64,000 nt of DNA, taken from contig NZ_JAINVZ010000009.1 in the NCBI RefSeq assembly GCF_019890615.1, positions 186,001 through 250,000 on the forward strand, given 5' to 3'. The notes under the pieces are model-generated. The model did no database searches and had not been told where the DNA came from. It was given only the letters and a program-made list of their open reading frames with translations. Shown in pieces: positions 50,093 to 58,327 of this stretch. This DNA comes from Streptantibioticus parmotrematis (GTDB taxonomy: Bacteria > Actinomycetota > Actinomycetes > Streptomycetales > Streptomycetaceae). How positions within the stretch are numbered: position 1 is the stretch's first letter; each line of letters starts with the position of its first letter. Both the position numbers and the translations under genes were made by a program.

Positions 50093-51781
50093 ATGAGGAA
50101 GAGCGGGATCGACCGGCCCTGGAAGCGGCCCGGCGCCGCGGTCTACGCACGCCGCCGGATCGCCACGGCGCTGCGTCCACCGGTCACCGTCTATCCGATG
50201 CCACCGGACGTCACGAAGGACGAGGACGTGCCCGTGCGCATGCGCGACGGGGTCACGCTCCGCCTGAACCTGTTCCGCCCCGCCGGAGACGGCCCGTTCC
50301 CGGTGCTCCTGTCGGCGCATCCCTACGGGAAGGACTCCGTACCGAAGCGCAAGCGCGGCGGGTGGTCCCTGAACCCGCAGTTCCGGATCATGAACCAACC
50401 GGCGCCGCTGCGGATCTCGGACCAGACCAGCTGGGAGGCTCCCGACCCGGTCTGGTGGGCCCGGCAGGGCTACGCGGTCGTCAACCTCGACACCCGCGGC
50501 GGCGGACGGTCCGAAGGGCGCGGCGACCTGCTCTCCGACGAGGAGGCCGACGACGTCGGCCAGGTCATCGCGTGGGCGGCGGAGCAGCCGTGGTGCACCG
50601 GCCGCGTCGGCATGCTCGGCGTGTCGTATCTCGCCCTGTCCCAGTACAAGGTCGCCGCGCTCAACCCGCCCGCGTTGAAGGCGATCTGCCCGTGGGAAGG
50701 ATTCACCGACGCCTACCGCGACCTGTTCACCCCCGGTGGTGTCGTCGAGAACGGCTTCGCGCGGGTCTGGCTGCTCCTCACCGGCCGGGCGGCCCGCCTG
50801 AAGACCGACCTCGCGGCCGGACGACGCGAACACCCCCTCCGTGACACGTGGTGGGATTCCCTCGTCCCCCGCCTGTCGGAGATCACGGTGCCGATTCTGG
50901 TGTGCACCAGCTTCTCCGACAGCAACCTCCACAGCGTGGGATCGATGCGCGCCTTCCAGCACGTCGGGTCCACGGAACGGCACGCGTACACGCACCGCGG
51001 ACCCAAGTGGGCCAGCTTCTACGGCGAGGAGGCCCGCCGCGCCCAACTCGCGTTCTTCGAGCGGCACTTGCGGGAACGGGACGTTCCCCCGCTCCCCCGC
51101 GTGCGACTGGAGATCAGGGACCGGCTCGACCACGTCGTCCAGGTGCGGGACGAGCGGGAATGGCCCCTCGCACGCACCGACTGGCGCCGGTTCCGACTCG
51201 CGGGAGAAGGCACCCTGATCGAGGGCGAGGACGAAGGCGGCACGGGAAGCGTCACGTTCGACCTGCGGCGCGACGCGGCCGTCTTCGAGCATCGCTTCGG
51301 GGAGGACACCGAACTCAGCGGCCCGATGACCCTACGCCTGCGCGTGGCCACCACCGGCGCCACGGACCCACGGCTCTTCGCCGGGATCGAGAAGTGGTCG
51401 CACGGCACGCCGGTCCCGTTCGAGGGCTCCTACGGGTACGGACGCGACCTGGTCGCCCAGGGCCGCCTGCGCCTCGCCCTGCGCGAACTCGACCCGGTGC
51501 TCAGCACCCCCCACCAGCCCGAGCACACCTTCCGGACGCTCCAGCCGGTCCGGGACGGCGAGGAAGTCGACGTGCTCATCCCGCTGAGCCCCTCGGCCAC
51601 CCTCTTCCACGCGGGCGACACCCTGCGACTCGTCGTGGCCGGCCGCTACCCACGCCCCCGCAACCCGTTCTTCGGCCACTTCCCCACCCACTACGCACCG
51701 AGCGCCTCAGGAAAGGCCACCATCATCTGGTCCCCCGGCCACCCGTCCACTCTTGAGATCCCCGTCATCCCGAAGAGCTGA
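50093..51781 (+). CDS. CocE/NonD-family hydrolase (X-Pro dipeptidyl-peptidase fold)
   Basis: A 562-residue alpha/beta hydrolase of the cocaine-esterase/glutaryl-7-ACA-acylase group. Segments are MRDGVTLRLNLFRPAGDGPFPVLLSAHPYGKD, WWARQGYAVVNLDTRGGGRSEG, the nucleophile GVSYLALSQYKVAALNPP (Ser near 185) and LCTSFSDSNLHS-type acid region. The catalytic His is probably in AYTHRGPKW. The C-terminal jelly-roll domain begins near 400. Family members split esters or acyl-amides. No signal peptide is seen, so it is intracellular. A GC terminator follows. Confidence 0.88.
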   Translation: MRKSGIDRPWKRPGAAVYARRRIATALRPPVTVYPMPPDVTKDEDVPVRMRDGVTLRLNLFRPAGDGPFPVLLSAHPYGKDSVPKRKRGGWSLNPQFRIMNQPAPLRISDQTSWEAPDPVWWARQGYAVVNLDTRGGGRSEGRGDLLSDEEADDVGQVIAWAAEQPWCTGRVGMLGVSYLALSQYKVAALNPPALKAICPWEGFTDAYRDLFTPGGVVENGFARVWLLLTGRAARLKTDLAAGRREHPLRDTWWDSLVPRLSEITVPILVCTSFSDSNLHSVGSMRAFQHVGSTERHAYTHRGPKWASFYGEEARRAQLAFFERHLRERDVPPLPRVRLEIRDRLDHVVQVRDEREWPLARTDWRRFRLAGEGTLIEGEDEGGTGSVTFDLRRDAAVFEHRFGEDTELSGPMTLRLRVATTGATDPRLFAGIEKWSHGTPVPFEGSYGYGRDLVAQGRLRLALRELDPVLSTPHQPEHTFRTLQPVRDGEEVDVLIPLSPSATLFHAGDTLRLVVAGRYPRPRNPFFGHFPTHYAPSASGKATIIWSPGHPSTLEIPVIPKS

Positions 51782-51788
51782 CCCGGGT

Positions 51789-51812
51789 GCGGCCCGGCGG
51801 GGGCCGGGCCGC
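51789..51812. terminator. bidirectional terminator between CocE-type and GH92 genes
   Basis: GCGGCCCGGC (51789-51798) pairs perfectly with GCCGGGCCGC (51803-51812) around GGGG. It lies between two converging stop codons. Confidence 0.85.
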
Positions 51813-51824
51813 GCCCGCCGCGGG

Positions 51825-54800
51825 TCAGGGCAGCGTCCACCGCTGGGCGGCGGTGCTGTTGCAGTCGTAGATCTGCAACTGGGTACCGGCGGTGGTCGAG
51901 GAGTTCGGGTCGTCGAGGCAGCGGCCGGACTGCGGGTTGACCAACGAGGACCCGCTGCCGGTCTGCCACTGCTGGGCCCCGGTGCCGTTGCACGGATACC
52001 AGTCGACGAGGGTGCCGTTGCCCGTGCCGCCGCCGGTGACGTCCATGCATCCGCCGAGCGCCTGGATGGTGCCGTCGGACTCGACCGTCCACTGCTGCGC
52101 GTTCGTGCCGTTGCAGCCGTAGAGCTGTATGGGGTTGCCGCCGGTGGTGCCGCTGCTCCGGTCGTCCACGCACAGGCTGGAGGAGACGCCGGAGACCACC
52201 GGCCCGGAGCCCGCGCCGCTGGTGAACCCGACCGCGAAGACGTGCATGCCGCCTGCGCCCACGTCGGACGGCAGCCGTACCGCGCTGACCGTCTTGCCCG
52301 CGGTGAGCTTCGCGGGAGCGGTGGCGAAGACGTACGTCTTGGTCTGGTCCGAGGAGGCCCCGGCGTGGTTGCGGTAGGCGGTGGTGACCGCGACGGTGTT
52401 GCCGGCCGCGGCGCTGGAGCCGCCGCCGTTCAGCGTCCAGTCCGACAGCGTCACGGGGACGGACTGGGTGCTGCCGTCGGTGTAGTCCACGGTGGCGGTG
52501 CCGGAGGACGGGCCGTTGGCGGCCGAGCCCAGGAAGGTGATGGAGCCGGTGCCGGAGGCGGTCACCGTCTGGCCGTTGGCCAGGTAGTTGTTCGGCGCGC
52601 CGGACCCGGGGGCGGGCCAGTGGAAGGTCGCCCCGGCCGCGGTGACGGCGGCTCCGGGGGTGACGCCCGCCGCGGACAGCGCCTGCGCCGAGTAGCTGTA
52701 GCCCCCACCGTCGAAGTTCGCGGCGGCCGGTGCGGAGTCGTCGGACGTGCCCGCGTCGGTGTAGCCGGGCGAGCCGGGGTAGGAGGGCGGCGCGGCGGAG
52801 GCGGCGGAGGCCCAGGAGGTGTTCGCCGAGGTGCCGAGGGTGTAGGTGAGGGTGCCGCCGGAGGTGATGGCCGCGGTGGGCGCGTAGGCGTTGTTCCAGG
52901 CGGCGCCGTTCCAGGTGGCGGACTGCACGTACGGCGCGTTGTCGGCCGCTCCTGTGCCGTTGACCGTGAGCGTGTTGCCGGACGGCAGGGTGATCCGGGC
53001 CTGGGTGAACATCGGGCTGCCCAGTGCCAGGTCCGCGGTGCCCGGGGTCTCGGGATACATGCCCAGCGCGGACCACACGTACCACGAACTCATCTCGCCG
53101 AGGTCGTCGTTGCCGGCCAGGCCGCCGGGCGCGTCGGTCCAGATCTGGTCCTGGACCTGGCGGACCACCTTCTGGGTCTCGTAGGGGTGGCCGACGTAGT
53201 CGTATTCCCAGGGGATGTTCAGGCTCGGCTCGTTGCCCAGGTCGGTGTAACCGTTGGCTCCGGTGAGGGAGGACAGGTCGGTGTCGAGGAAGGCGGCGAG
53301 CTTGGCGTCGCCGCCCATCGCGGTGGACAGGCCGTGCAGGTTGAACGGGACCATCGGCGTGTACTGCCAGGAGTCGCCCTCGACGAAGTTCGTGCCGGAG
53401 GTCGCCGAGAAGCCGGACGTCCAGGCGCCGTTGGCGTCCCGGGGCTGGATGAAGCCGCTGCCGGAGTCGTACAGGTTGTGCCAGTCCTGGGCACGGTTGA
53501 CGAACGTGGTCTGGTCCGGGCTGTCGCCGAGCGCGCCGGCCAGTGCGGAGACCGCGAAGTCGGCCGAGTCGTACTCCAGGGTGGTGGAGGCGGGGCCGTA
53601 GAAGTTGCAGCAGCCGTAACTGCCGTTGCTCGGCAGGTAGCCGAGTTGTTCGAGGTAGTTCAGGCCGGGCCGGTTGTTGTTGGTCGCGGTGGCCTCGGCG
53701 ACCATGTCCTTCAGGGCGGTGGCGGTGTCGAAGTCCGTCGCGCCGAAGGCGTGGTAGTCGGCGATGATCTGGTCGGCCGGATCACCGACCATGACGTAGG
53801 ACTCGCCGTTGTCCTCCGACCACTTGGGGAACTGGCCGGTCTGGCTGTAGTCGTCCACCATCGACTGCGCGGTGTCGGAGGCGGCCTGCGGGTCGACCAG
53901 CGCCTCCAACTGCGCCTGGGAACGGTAGATGTCCCAGCCTGAGTAGTTGGCGTAGGCGGCGCTGTGGCCCTGGTCGACGGTGTGGGTCTTGCCGTCGAAG
54001 CCGTAGTACTGGCCGTTGGTGTCGCTGATGACGTTGGGGTGCAGCAGCGCGTGGTAGAGCGCGGTGTAGAAGACGGTCTGCTGCGCGGCGGTGCCGCCCG
54101 CCACGTCGACCCGGCCCAGCAGCGAGTTCCAGCTGCCGGTCGCGGCGGACTGGGTGCCGGCGAAGTCCCAACCGGGGTTCTCCGCCGAGCGGTTGGTCAC
54201 CGCGTCGGCGGCCGAGACGTAGGAGACGCCGACCTTGGCCTGGATGACCGGGGTGCTGGTGGCGTTGAAGGTGACGTAACCGTCGGAGGCGGCCGCCTTC
54301 GGTGTGGCGTTCGCCCGTGCGCGGTGCGCGGTGCCGTGCAGGGTGGGCTTGTTGGGCTTCTCTCCGGCGCTGTGCGACGGCTGGTAGGCCGGGGGCGCCT
54401 TGGGCGCGCTGGTCGCCGCGGCGGTGCCGTTGGTGGTGAACGGGTGGTCGAAGACCATGTCGAAGTAGACGGTGTAGCTGTTGCCTGCGCCGCAGAACTT
54501 GCCGCTGGTGACCTGTCCGCTGACTTCGGTGCTGCTGACGACGTTGAACTGCGTGTTGCTGTCGCCGTTCTGACTGCCATTCAGCTTGAAGACCAGGTTC
54601 GCCTGCGAGGTGGAGGGGAAGGTGAAGCGGGCCATGCCACTGCGGGTGGTGGCGGTCAGCTCGGTCTTGACACCGTTGTTCAGCGTCACCGCGTACGAGC
54701 CGGGGGACGCCGACTCGTTGCTGTGCGAGAAGGCGTCGGTGGCCCCGGTGTTCACCGAGCCGACGGTCGGCAGGACCGGCACGTCACCGGCCGCGCCGCA

Positions 54801-55106
54801 GCCGGGCCCCGCGATGTGGGTGAGGCTGAAGCCGGTGATGGCCGAGTCGTTGTACTCGTAGCCTCCGCCGTCCGGCCGCGAGGGGGTGTCGGGGCTCCAC
54901 TGCACCATGCCGAACGGCACGTCGGCCCCGGGGAAGTCGTCGGCGGAGTTGGAGGTGCCGATGAACGGGTTGACCAGTGACGCCGGGTCGGACACCAGCG
55001 CGGAGGCACCGGCGAACGCGGGCGCCGCGGCCCCGGCCGCGATCAGTGCGCCGGCCGCCAGCAGCGGTAGCGCGTATCTGTGCCGTCTTCTCGATCGTCC
55101 CATCAT
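51825..55106 (-). CDS. secreted GH92 alpha-mannosidase with C-terminal ricin-B lectin
   Basis: A 1093-residue exported glycosidase. Signal peptide 1-33, then the GH92 N-domain opening VNPFIGTSNSADDFPGADVPFGMVQWSPDT and the catalytic (alpha/alpha)6 barrel with GYYGFDG-like, YANYSGWDIYRSQAQLEALV, NFVEGDSWQYTPMVPFNLHGL, GNEPSLNIPWEYDYVGHPYETQKVV and DDLGEMSSWYVWSALGMYPETPG. The last is the usual catalytic-base region. A galactose-binding-like or immunoglobulin-like part (about 790-960) precedes the beta-trefoil (about 970-1093, QQWTV, QQWQT, QRWTLP). GH92 enzymes are calcium-dependent exo-alpha-mannosidases, mostly alpha-1,2. Two LacI-type operators lie upstream; no lacI gene is adjacent. Confidence 0.93.
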   Translation of the reverse strand: MMGRSRRRHRYALPLLAAGALIAAGAAAPAFAGASALVSDPASLVNPFIGTSNSADDFPGADVPFGMVQWSPDTPSRPDGGGYEYNDSAITGFSLTHIAGPGCGAAGDVPVLPTVGSVNTGATDAFSHSNESASPGSYAVTLNNGVKTELTATTRSGMARFTFPSTSQANLVFKLNGSQNGDSNTQFNVVSSTEVSGQVTSGKFCGAGNSYTVYFDMVFDHPFTTNGTAAATSAPKAPPAYQPSHSAGEKPNKPTLHGTAHRARANATPKAAASDGYVTFNATSTPVIQAKVGVSYVSAADAVTNRSAENPGWDFAGTQSAATGSWNSLLGRVDVAGGTAAQQTVFYTALYHALLHPNVISDTNGQYYGFDGKTHTVDQGHSAAYANYSGWDIYRSQAQLEALVDPQAASDTAQSMVDDYSQTGQFPKWSEDNGESYVMVGDPADQIIADYHAFGATDFDTATALKDMVAEATATNNNRPGLNYLEQLGYLPSNGSYGCCNFYGPASTTLEYDSADFAVSALAGALGDSPDQTTFVNRAQDWHNLYDSGSGFIQPRDANGAWTSGFSATSGTNFVEGDSWQYTPMVPFNLHGLSTAMGGDAKLAAFLDTDLSSLTGANGYTDLGNEPSLNIPWEYDYVGHPYETQKVVRQVQDQIWTDAPGGLAGNDDLGEMSSWYVWSALGMYPETPGTADLALGSPMFTQARITLPSGNTLTVNGTGAADNAPYVQSATWNGAAWNNAYAPTAAITSGGTLTYTLGTSANTSWASAASAAPPSYPGSPGYTDAGTSDDSAPAAANFDGGGYSYSAQALSAAGVTPGAAVTAAGATFHWPAPGSGAPNNYLANGQTVTASGTGSITFLGSAANGPSSGTATVDYTDGSTQSVPVTLSDWTLNGGGSSAAAGNTVAVTTAYRNHAGASSDQTKTYVFATAPAKLTAGKTVSAVRLPSDVGAGGMHVFAVGFTSGAGSGPVVSGVSSSLCVDDRSSGTTGGNPIQLYGCNGTNAQQWTVESDGTIQALGGCMDVTGGGTGNGTLVDWYPCNGTGAQQWQTGSGSSLVNPQSGRCLDDPNSSTTAGTQLQIYDCNSTAAQRWTLP

Positions 55107-55206
55107 GGACTCTTCCCTTCGCCGGCCAGGAGGATCGGTTCTCAGGGGTGGTGAGATGCCGTGCGGGCAGCGGGCAACGGCCCGGTGGAACAGGGCGGAC
55201 CGCGTG

Positions 55207-55218
55207 GACAACGTTGTC
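55207..55218. promoter_or_regulatory. LacI-type operator 1 of the GH92 gene
   Basis: GACAACGTTGTC is a perfect even-centred palindrome with the central CG typical of LacI-family sites, 101 bases upstream of the GH92 start. Confidence 0.7.
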
Positions 55219-55232
55219 TCGCACGAGGGTCC

Positions 55233-55244
55233 GACACCGTTGTC
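55233..55244. promoter_or_regulatory. LacI-type operator 2 of the GH92 gene
   Basis: GACACCGTTGTC differs from operator 1 at one base and lies 26 bases from it, start to start. Two sites suggest cooperative repression. Confidence 0.6.
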
Positions 55245-55541
55245 AGACACCGGGTTCCCGGGAACTGTCGACCCGTCAGGCCGCCGTGTCAAGACAACGC
55301 GAGCACCGGACACCGATCGGCGGCACGTCTTCACACGGCGTGCGGCACCGGGGCGGCGGCGGAGAGGACATGGCCGACGGCGACGCCGAGAGACGTCCCG
55401 CTCCCTCCGCATCGCGCATCACGCTGCTGAAGGGCGTGCCCGGCGTCGCGGGACGCGGCTGATCCGCCGCGACCGGGACCGGGACCGGTGACACCCGCAC
55501 CCCGTTCAGCGCCGGGCCATCCCGCGACTGCCGGGCTGGGC

Positions 55542-56450
55542 CTACTTGCTGACGATGCTCCACGTACCGTCGCTGTCCTCGGCGCCGCCGCCGAGGGCGG
55601 TCCACTCGGCGTCGTCGAGGCCGAGGGCCGCGCGGAGGTAGGCGGAGATCGCGTCGGCGAGGAGGACGACGCGGGCGGAGTCCTCGTCGGTGGTCTCGGC
55701 GACCCTTTCGCCGGCGATGCCGCCCATGGTGTGCTCGGCATCGGCGATGGTGAGCAGGCTCTTGGGGGCCGGGCTGAGGTGGTAGGCGTCGGTGAACCAC
55801 TCCGGCCCCCGGGTGGAGAGCTGCGACTGGTCCTTGCCGCCCGCGACGACCAGGGCCGGGGTGGCCATGGTGGAGAAGTCCGGCTTCATGAACGGGAGGT
55901 TCTCGGCGGCGAACGGGGTGAGGGTGTCGCCGGTCCCGGTCGCGGCGATCAGCGCGCCGGCCGACACCGCGGAGTGGGAGAAGTCCTCACCGGGAACGCC
56001 GTCGGCGTCGAGCACACGGGCACCGAGGACGGCGCCCGCGGTCTGGGCGCCCCAGGAGTGGCCGACCACGGCGACGCGCTCACGGTCGACGCGGGCCTGC
56101 ATGCCGGCCTGGGCCAGGATGTCGCCGAGGTTGTCGATGATCGCGTGGAGATCGGCTATCCGCACGCGCCAGATGGTGGCGAAGCGCGGGTCGTCCCAGC
56201 CGATGGCGTTGCGGCGGGAGTCCAGATGGGTGGGCTGCACCACGACGAATCCGGCGGCGGCCCACCGGTCGACAAGGGGCTCGTATCCGTCCAGGGACCA
56301 CGCGTTGCCGTGGGAGAAGACGATCACGGGCAGGTTATGGCCCGACCGGGGAGCGGTGACCTTCACCTGCAGGTCGATGCCGCGGTCAGGTGCGGGAACA
56401 GAGAGGGGCTTGACCGAGAGGATCTGGTGGCCGAGGGGGCGGGAAGACAT
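55542..56450 (-). CDS. alpha/beta hydrolase (chlorophyllase/dienelactone-like)
   Basis: A 302-residue intracellular hydrolase. The oxyanion region is VIVFSHGNAWSLDGYEPL and the nucleophile elbow GHSWGAQTAG (Ser near 137). The acid is probably Asp in VAGGKDQSQLS, and the catalytic His lies in ADAEHTMGGI. The overall pattern is that of chlorophyllase-like or platelet-activating-factor-hydrolase-like enzymes; the substrate is unknown. It is divergent from a TetR gene, with two 17-bp operators between. The start at 56450 has only a weak AGG upstream. Confidence 0.85.
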   Translation of the reverse strand: MSSRPLGHQILSVKPLSVPAPDRGIDLQVKVTAPRSGHNLPVIVFSHGNAWSLDGYEPLVDRWAAAGFVVVQPTHLDSRRNAIGWDDPRFATIWRVRIADLHAIIDNLGDILAQAGMQARVDRERVAVVGHSWGAQTAGAVLGARVLDADGVPGEDFSHSAVSAGALIAATGTGDTLTPFAAENLPFMKPDFSTMATPALVVAGGKDQSQLSTRGPEWFTDAYHLSPAPKSLLTIADAEHTMGGIAGERVAETTDEDSARVVLLADAISAYLRAALGLDDAEWTALGGGAEDSDGTWSIVSK

Positions 56451-56494
56451 GGCAGACCTGTGCTTTCTCTGCGGAGCGACTCTGCCGTAATCTG

Positions 56495-56511
56495 GCGGAG
56501 CGTTGTTCCGC
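56495..56511. promoter_or_regulatory. 17-bp operator, copy 1
   Basis: GCGGAGC-GTT-GTTCCGC is an inverted repeat with one mismatch, 24 bases (centre to centre) from copy 2, in the hydrolase/TetR spacer. Confidence 0.7.
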
Positions 56512-56518
56512 CAACTTA

Positions 56519-56535
56519 GCGGAACATCGTTCCGC
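56519..56535. promoter_or_regulatory. 17-bp operator, copy 2
   Basis: GCGGAAC-ATC-GTTCCGC is a perfect inverted repeat, 19 bases before the TetR start. It should mediate autoregulation and control of the divergent hydrolase. Confidence 0.75.
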
Positions 56536-56553
56536 GAGTAAAGGGAGGCATCC

Positions 56554-57123
56554 GTGCCGGAGTCGGTCGGGGTACGCCAGGTACAGGCTCAGCGCACCCG
56601 CAGCGGCGTACTGCGGGCTGCCGCGGCGGTCTTCGTCGAGCAGGGCGTCCAGGCGCCCGTCCGGGACATCGCCGACCGTGCCGGGGTCGGTGTCGGCACG
56701 GTCTACCGGAACTTCCCGACCCGTGCGGACCTCGTCACCGCCGTCTACCGGCACCAGATCGACGCCTGCGCCGCCCTCGCGCCCCGGCTCCTCCAGGAGT
56801 CCGCCTCGCCGTTCACCGCGCTGGCCCTGTGGACGGACGCGTTCGTGGACTTCCTGGTGACCAAGCACGGCCTGGGCGCGGCGCTGGGGTCCGGCGATCC
56901 GGGGCTGGAGAACCTCCACGCCCTCATGCTCGACACACTGGTCCCGGCCTGCGCGACGCTGCTGGACGCCTGCGCCGCCGACGACGGCCTTCGCCCCGGT
57001 GTCACCGCCTACACGCTCATGCGCGCCATCGGAAACCTCTGCATCACCGGCCCCGACTACGACCAGGCCGACGCCAAGCGCATGGTCGCTCTCCTGCTCA
57101 CCGGATGCCGCAGCACGGCCTGA
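56554..57123 (+). CDS. TetR-family regulator paired with the alpha/beta hydrolase
   Basis: A 189-residue repressor with HTH APVRDIADRAGVGVGTVYRNFPTRADLVTAVYRHQ (residues about 34-68) and a C-terminal domain with LEIGLITGPDYDQA-like TetR_C features. GTG 56554 has GGGAGG 6 nt upstream. Two 17-bp operators lie in the spacer to the divergent hydrolase, so that gene is its likely target. It converges on the O-methyltransferase with 72 bases between. Confidence 0.92.
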   Translation: MPESVGVRQVQAQRTRSGVLRAAAAVFVEQGVQAPVRDIADRAGVGVGTVYRNFPTRADLVTAVYRHQIDACAALAPRLLQESASPFTALALWTDAFVDFLVTKHGLGAALGSGDPGLENLHALMLDTLVPACATLLDACAADDGLRPGVTAYTLMRAIGNLCITGPDYDQADAKRMVALLLTGCRSTA

Positions 57124-57195
57124 CAAGCGGCACGGCCTGACGACAGGCCCGGCGTCCGTGCCGCACCCGCGGTCTCGGTCGACGCCGGGTCTCGT

Positions 57196-58245
57196 TCAGC
57201 CGGGCACGGTGGTGTGGAAGGCGTGCAGATAGGCGTTGACCGTGGTGACGCCACCGAGGCGCAGGCCGGCTTCGGTGATGAGTGCCGTGAGGCTGTCCCG
57301 GGAGTGCTTGGCGCCGCCGACGTTGAGAAGCAGGAGCAGGTCCATGGCGCTGGTGAACCGCATGGACGGCGTGCCGTCCACGAGGTTCTCCACGATCACG
57401 ACCGAGGCACCCGGTCTTGCCGCCTTCATGATGTTGCGCAGCGTGCGGCGGGTACTGTTCTCATCCCATTCCAGGACGTTCTTGATGACGTACAGGTCGC
57501 CGCTCACCGGCACGGTCCGGCGGCAGTCGCCGGGGAGCAGACGCGTGCGTGAGGCGAGTGGTCCGCCGTCGCGCAGCCGGGTGTCGGCGCCCGCCACCAC
57601 TTGCGGCAGGTCGAGCAGCGTGCCGCGCAGCGTCGGCTGCTTCTCCAGGAGCGCGGCCAGTACGTGTCCCTGGCCGCCGCCGATGTCCACGACCTCGGTC
57701 ACGCCGGTGAGGTCGAGCACCTGCGCAAGGTCCGCGGCGGCCTGACGGCTGGAGCCCGTCATGGCTCGGTCGAACACCCTGGCGCTGTCGGGCGCGTCCT
57801 CCTGGAGGTAAGGGAAGAACTCCTTGCCGAACACCTCGGGGAAGACGCTCCCGCCGGTGCGGACCGCTTCGTCGAGTCGTGGCCACAGCTGCCAGGTCCA
57901 CGGCTCGGTACACCACAGGGCGATGTGGTGAAGGCTGTCCGGTGCGTCCGCGCGCAGCATCCGCGACATCGACGTGTGGGCGAACGTCCCGTCAGGCTGC
58001 TGCTCGAAGACACCGTACGACGACAGCGCGCGCAACAGCCGGGCGAGCGCGCCGGGGTGGGCGTCCACCCGCTCGGCGAGCACGCTGGCGGAGAGCGAGG
58101 AGCCGTCGTCGAGCGCGTCGGCCAGACCGAGCCGGGCGGCGGCCCGCACCGCGCCCGCGCAGGCGCAGCCGAAGACCAGCTCCCGCAGCCGCATCGACCC
58201 TTGCCCGTCATGGGAACCGGTGCCGGTGCCGGTCACATCGAGCAC
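57196..58245 (-). CDS. SAM-dependent O-methyltransferase, polyketide/MmcR type
   Basis: A 349-residue methyltransferase of the plant-OMT-like group used on small aromatic molecules. The N-terminal dimerisation domain opens MRLRELVFGCACAGAVRAAARLGLADAL. SAM binding is VVDIGGGQGHVLAALL near residue 185, then LLDLPQVV and DLYVIKNVLEWDE in the position of the catalytic His region; the usual HVLHDW has become NVLEWDE, so the general base may be altered. GTG 58245 begins inside a 31-codon leader-like ORF that stops ten bases later, which supports coupled translation. ATG 58194 is an alternative. Confidence 0.87.
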   Translation of the reverse strand: MLDVTGTGTGSHDGQGSMRLRELVFGCACAGAVRAAARLGLADALDDGSSLSASVLAERVDAHPGALARLLRALSSYGVFEQQPDGTFAHTSMSRMLRADAPDSLHHIALWCTEPWTWQLWPRLDEAVRTGGSVFPEVFGKEFFPYLQEDAPDSARVFDRAMTGSSRQAAADLAQVLDLTGVTEVVDIGGGQGHVLAALLEKQPTLRGTLLDLPQVVAGADTRLRDGGPLASRTRLLPGDCRRTVPVSGDLYVIKNVLEWDENSTRRTLRNIMKAARPGASVVIVENLVDGTPSMRFTSAMDLLLLLNVGGAKHSRDSLTALITEAGLRLGGVTTVNAYLHAFHTTVPG

Positions 58246-58327
58246 CAGTGGCGGGCTGACGGGGATGCCACGTGGCAGAGGTCACCGGTGACAAGGCGTG
58301 CGGCTGCGAAGCCGCGGCGTTCGGTCA
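58233..58327 (-). CDS. 31-codon leader-peptide-like ORF before the methyltransferase
   Basis: ATG 58327 has GAGGGA about 8 nt upstream and encodes MTERRGFAAARLVTGDLCHVAS plus PSARHWCSM. The core DLCHVAS resembles the HVDLxRVAS-type core of small Streptomyces leader peptides that precede metabolic genes, and two Cys codons are present. It ends inside the methyltransferase start region (stop 58235-58233, downstream start 58245), so ribosome termination could feed re-initiation. Regulation by cysteine or methionine supply is possible but speculative. Confidence 0.5.

Larger units (their letters stand above)
55107..55541. other. 435-base spacer upstream of the GH92 gene
   Basis: It contains two LacI-type operator sequences (55207-55218, 55233-55244) and a GACAAC half-site (55293-55298). 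No gene is convincing: the frame continuing from the GH92 gene to 55412 is low-complexity, and the plus-strand frames lack ribosome sites. The right-hand 200 bases show nothing I recognise. Confidence 0.5.
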
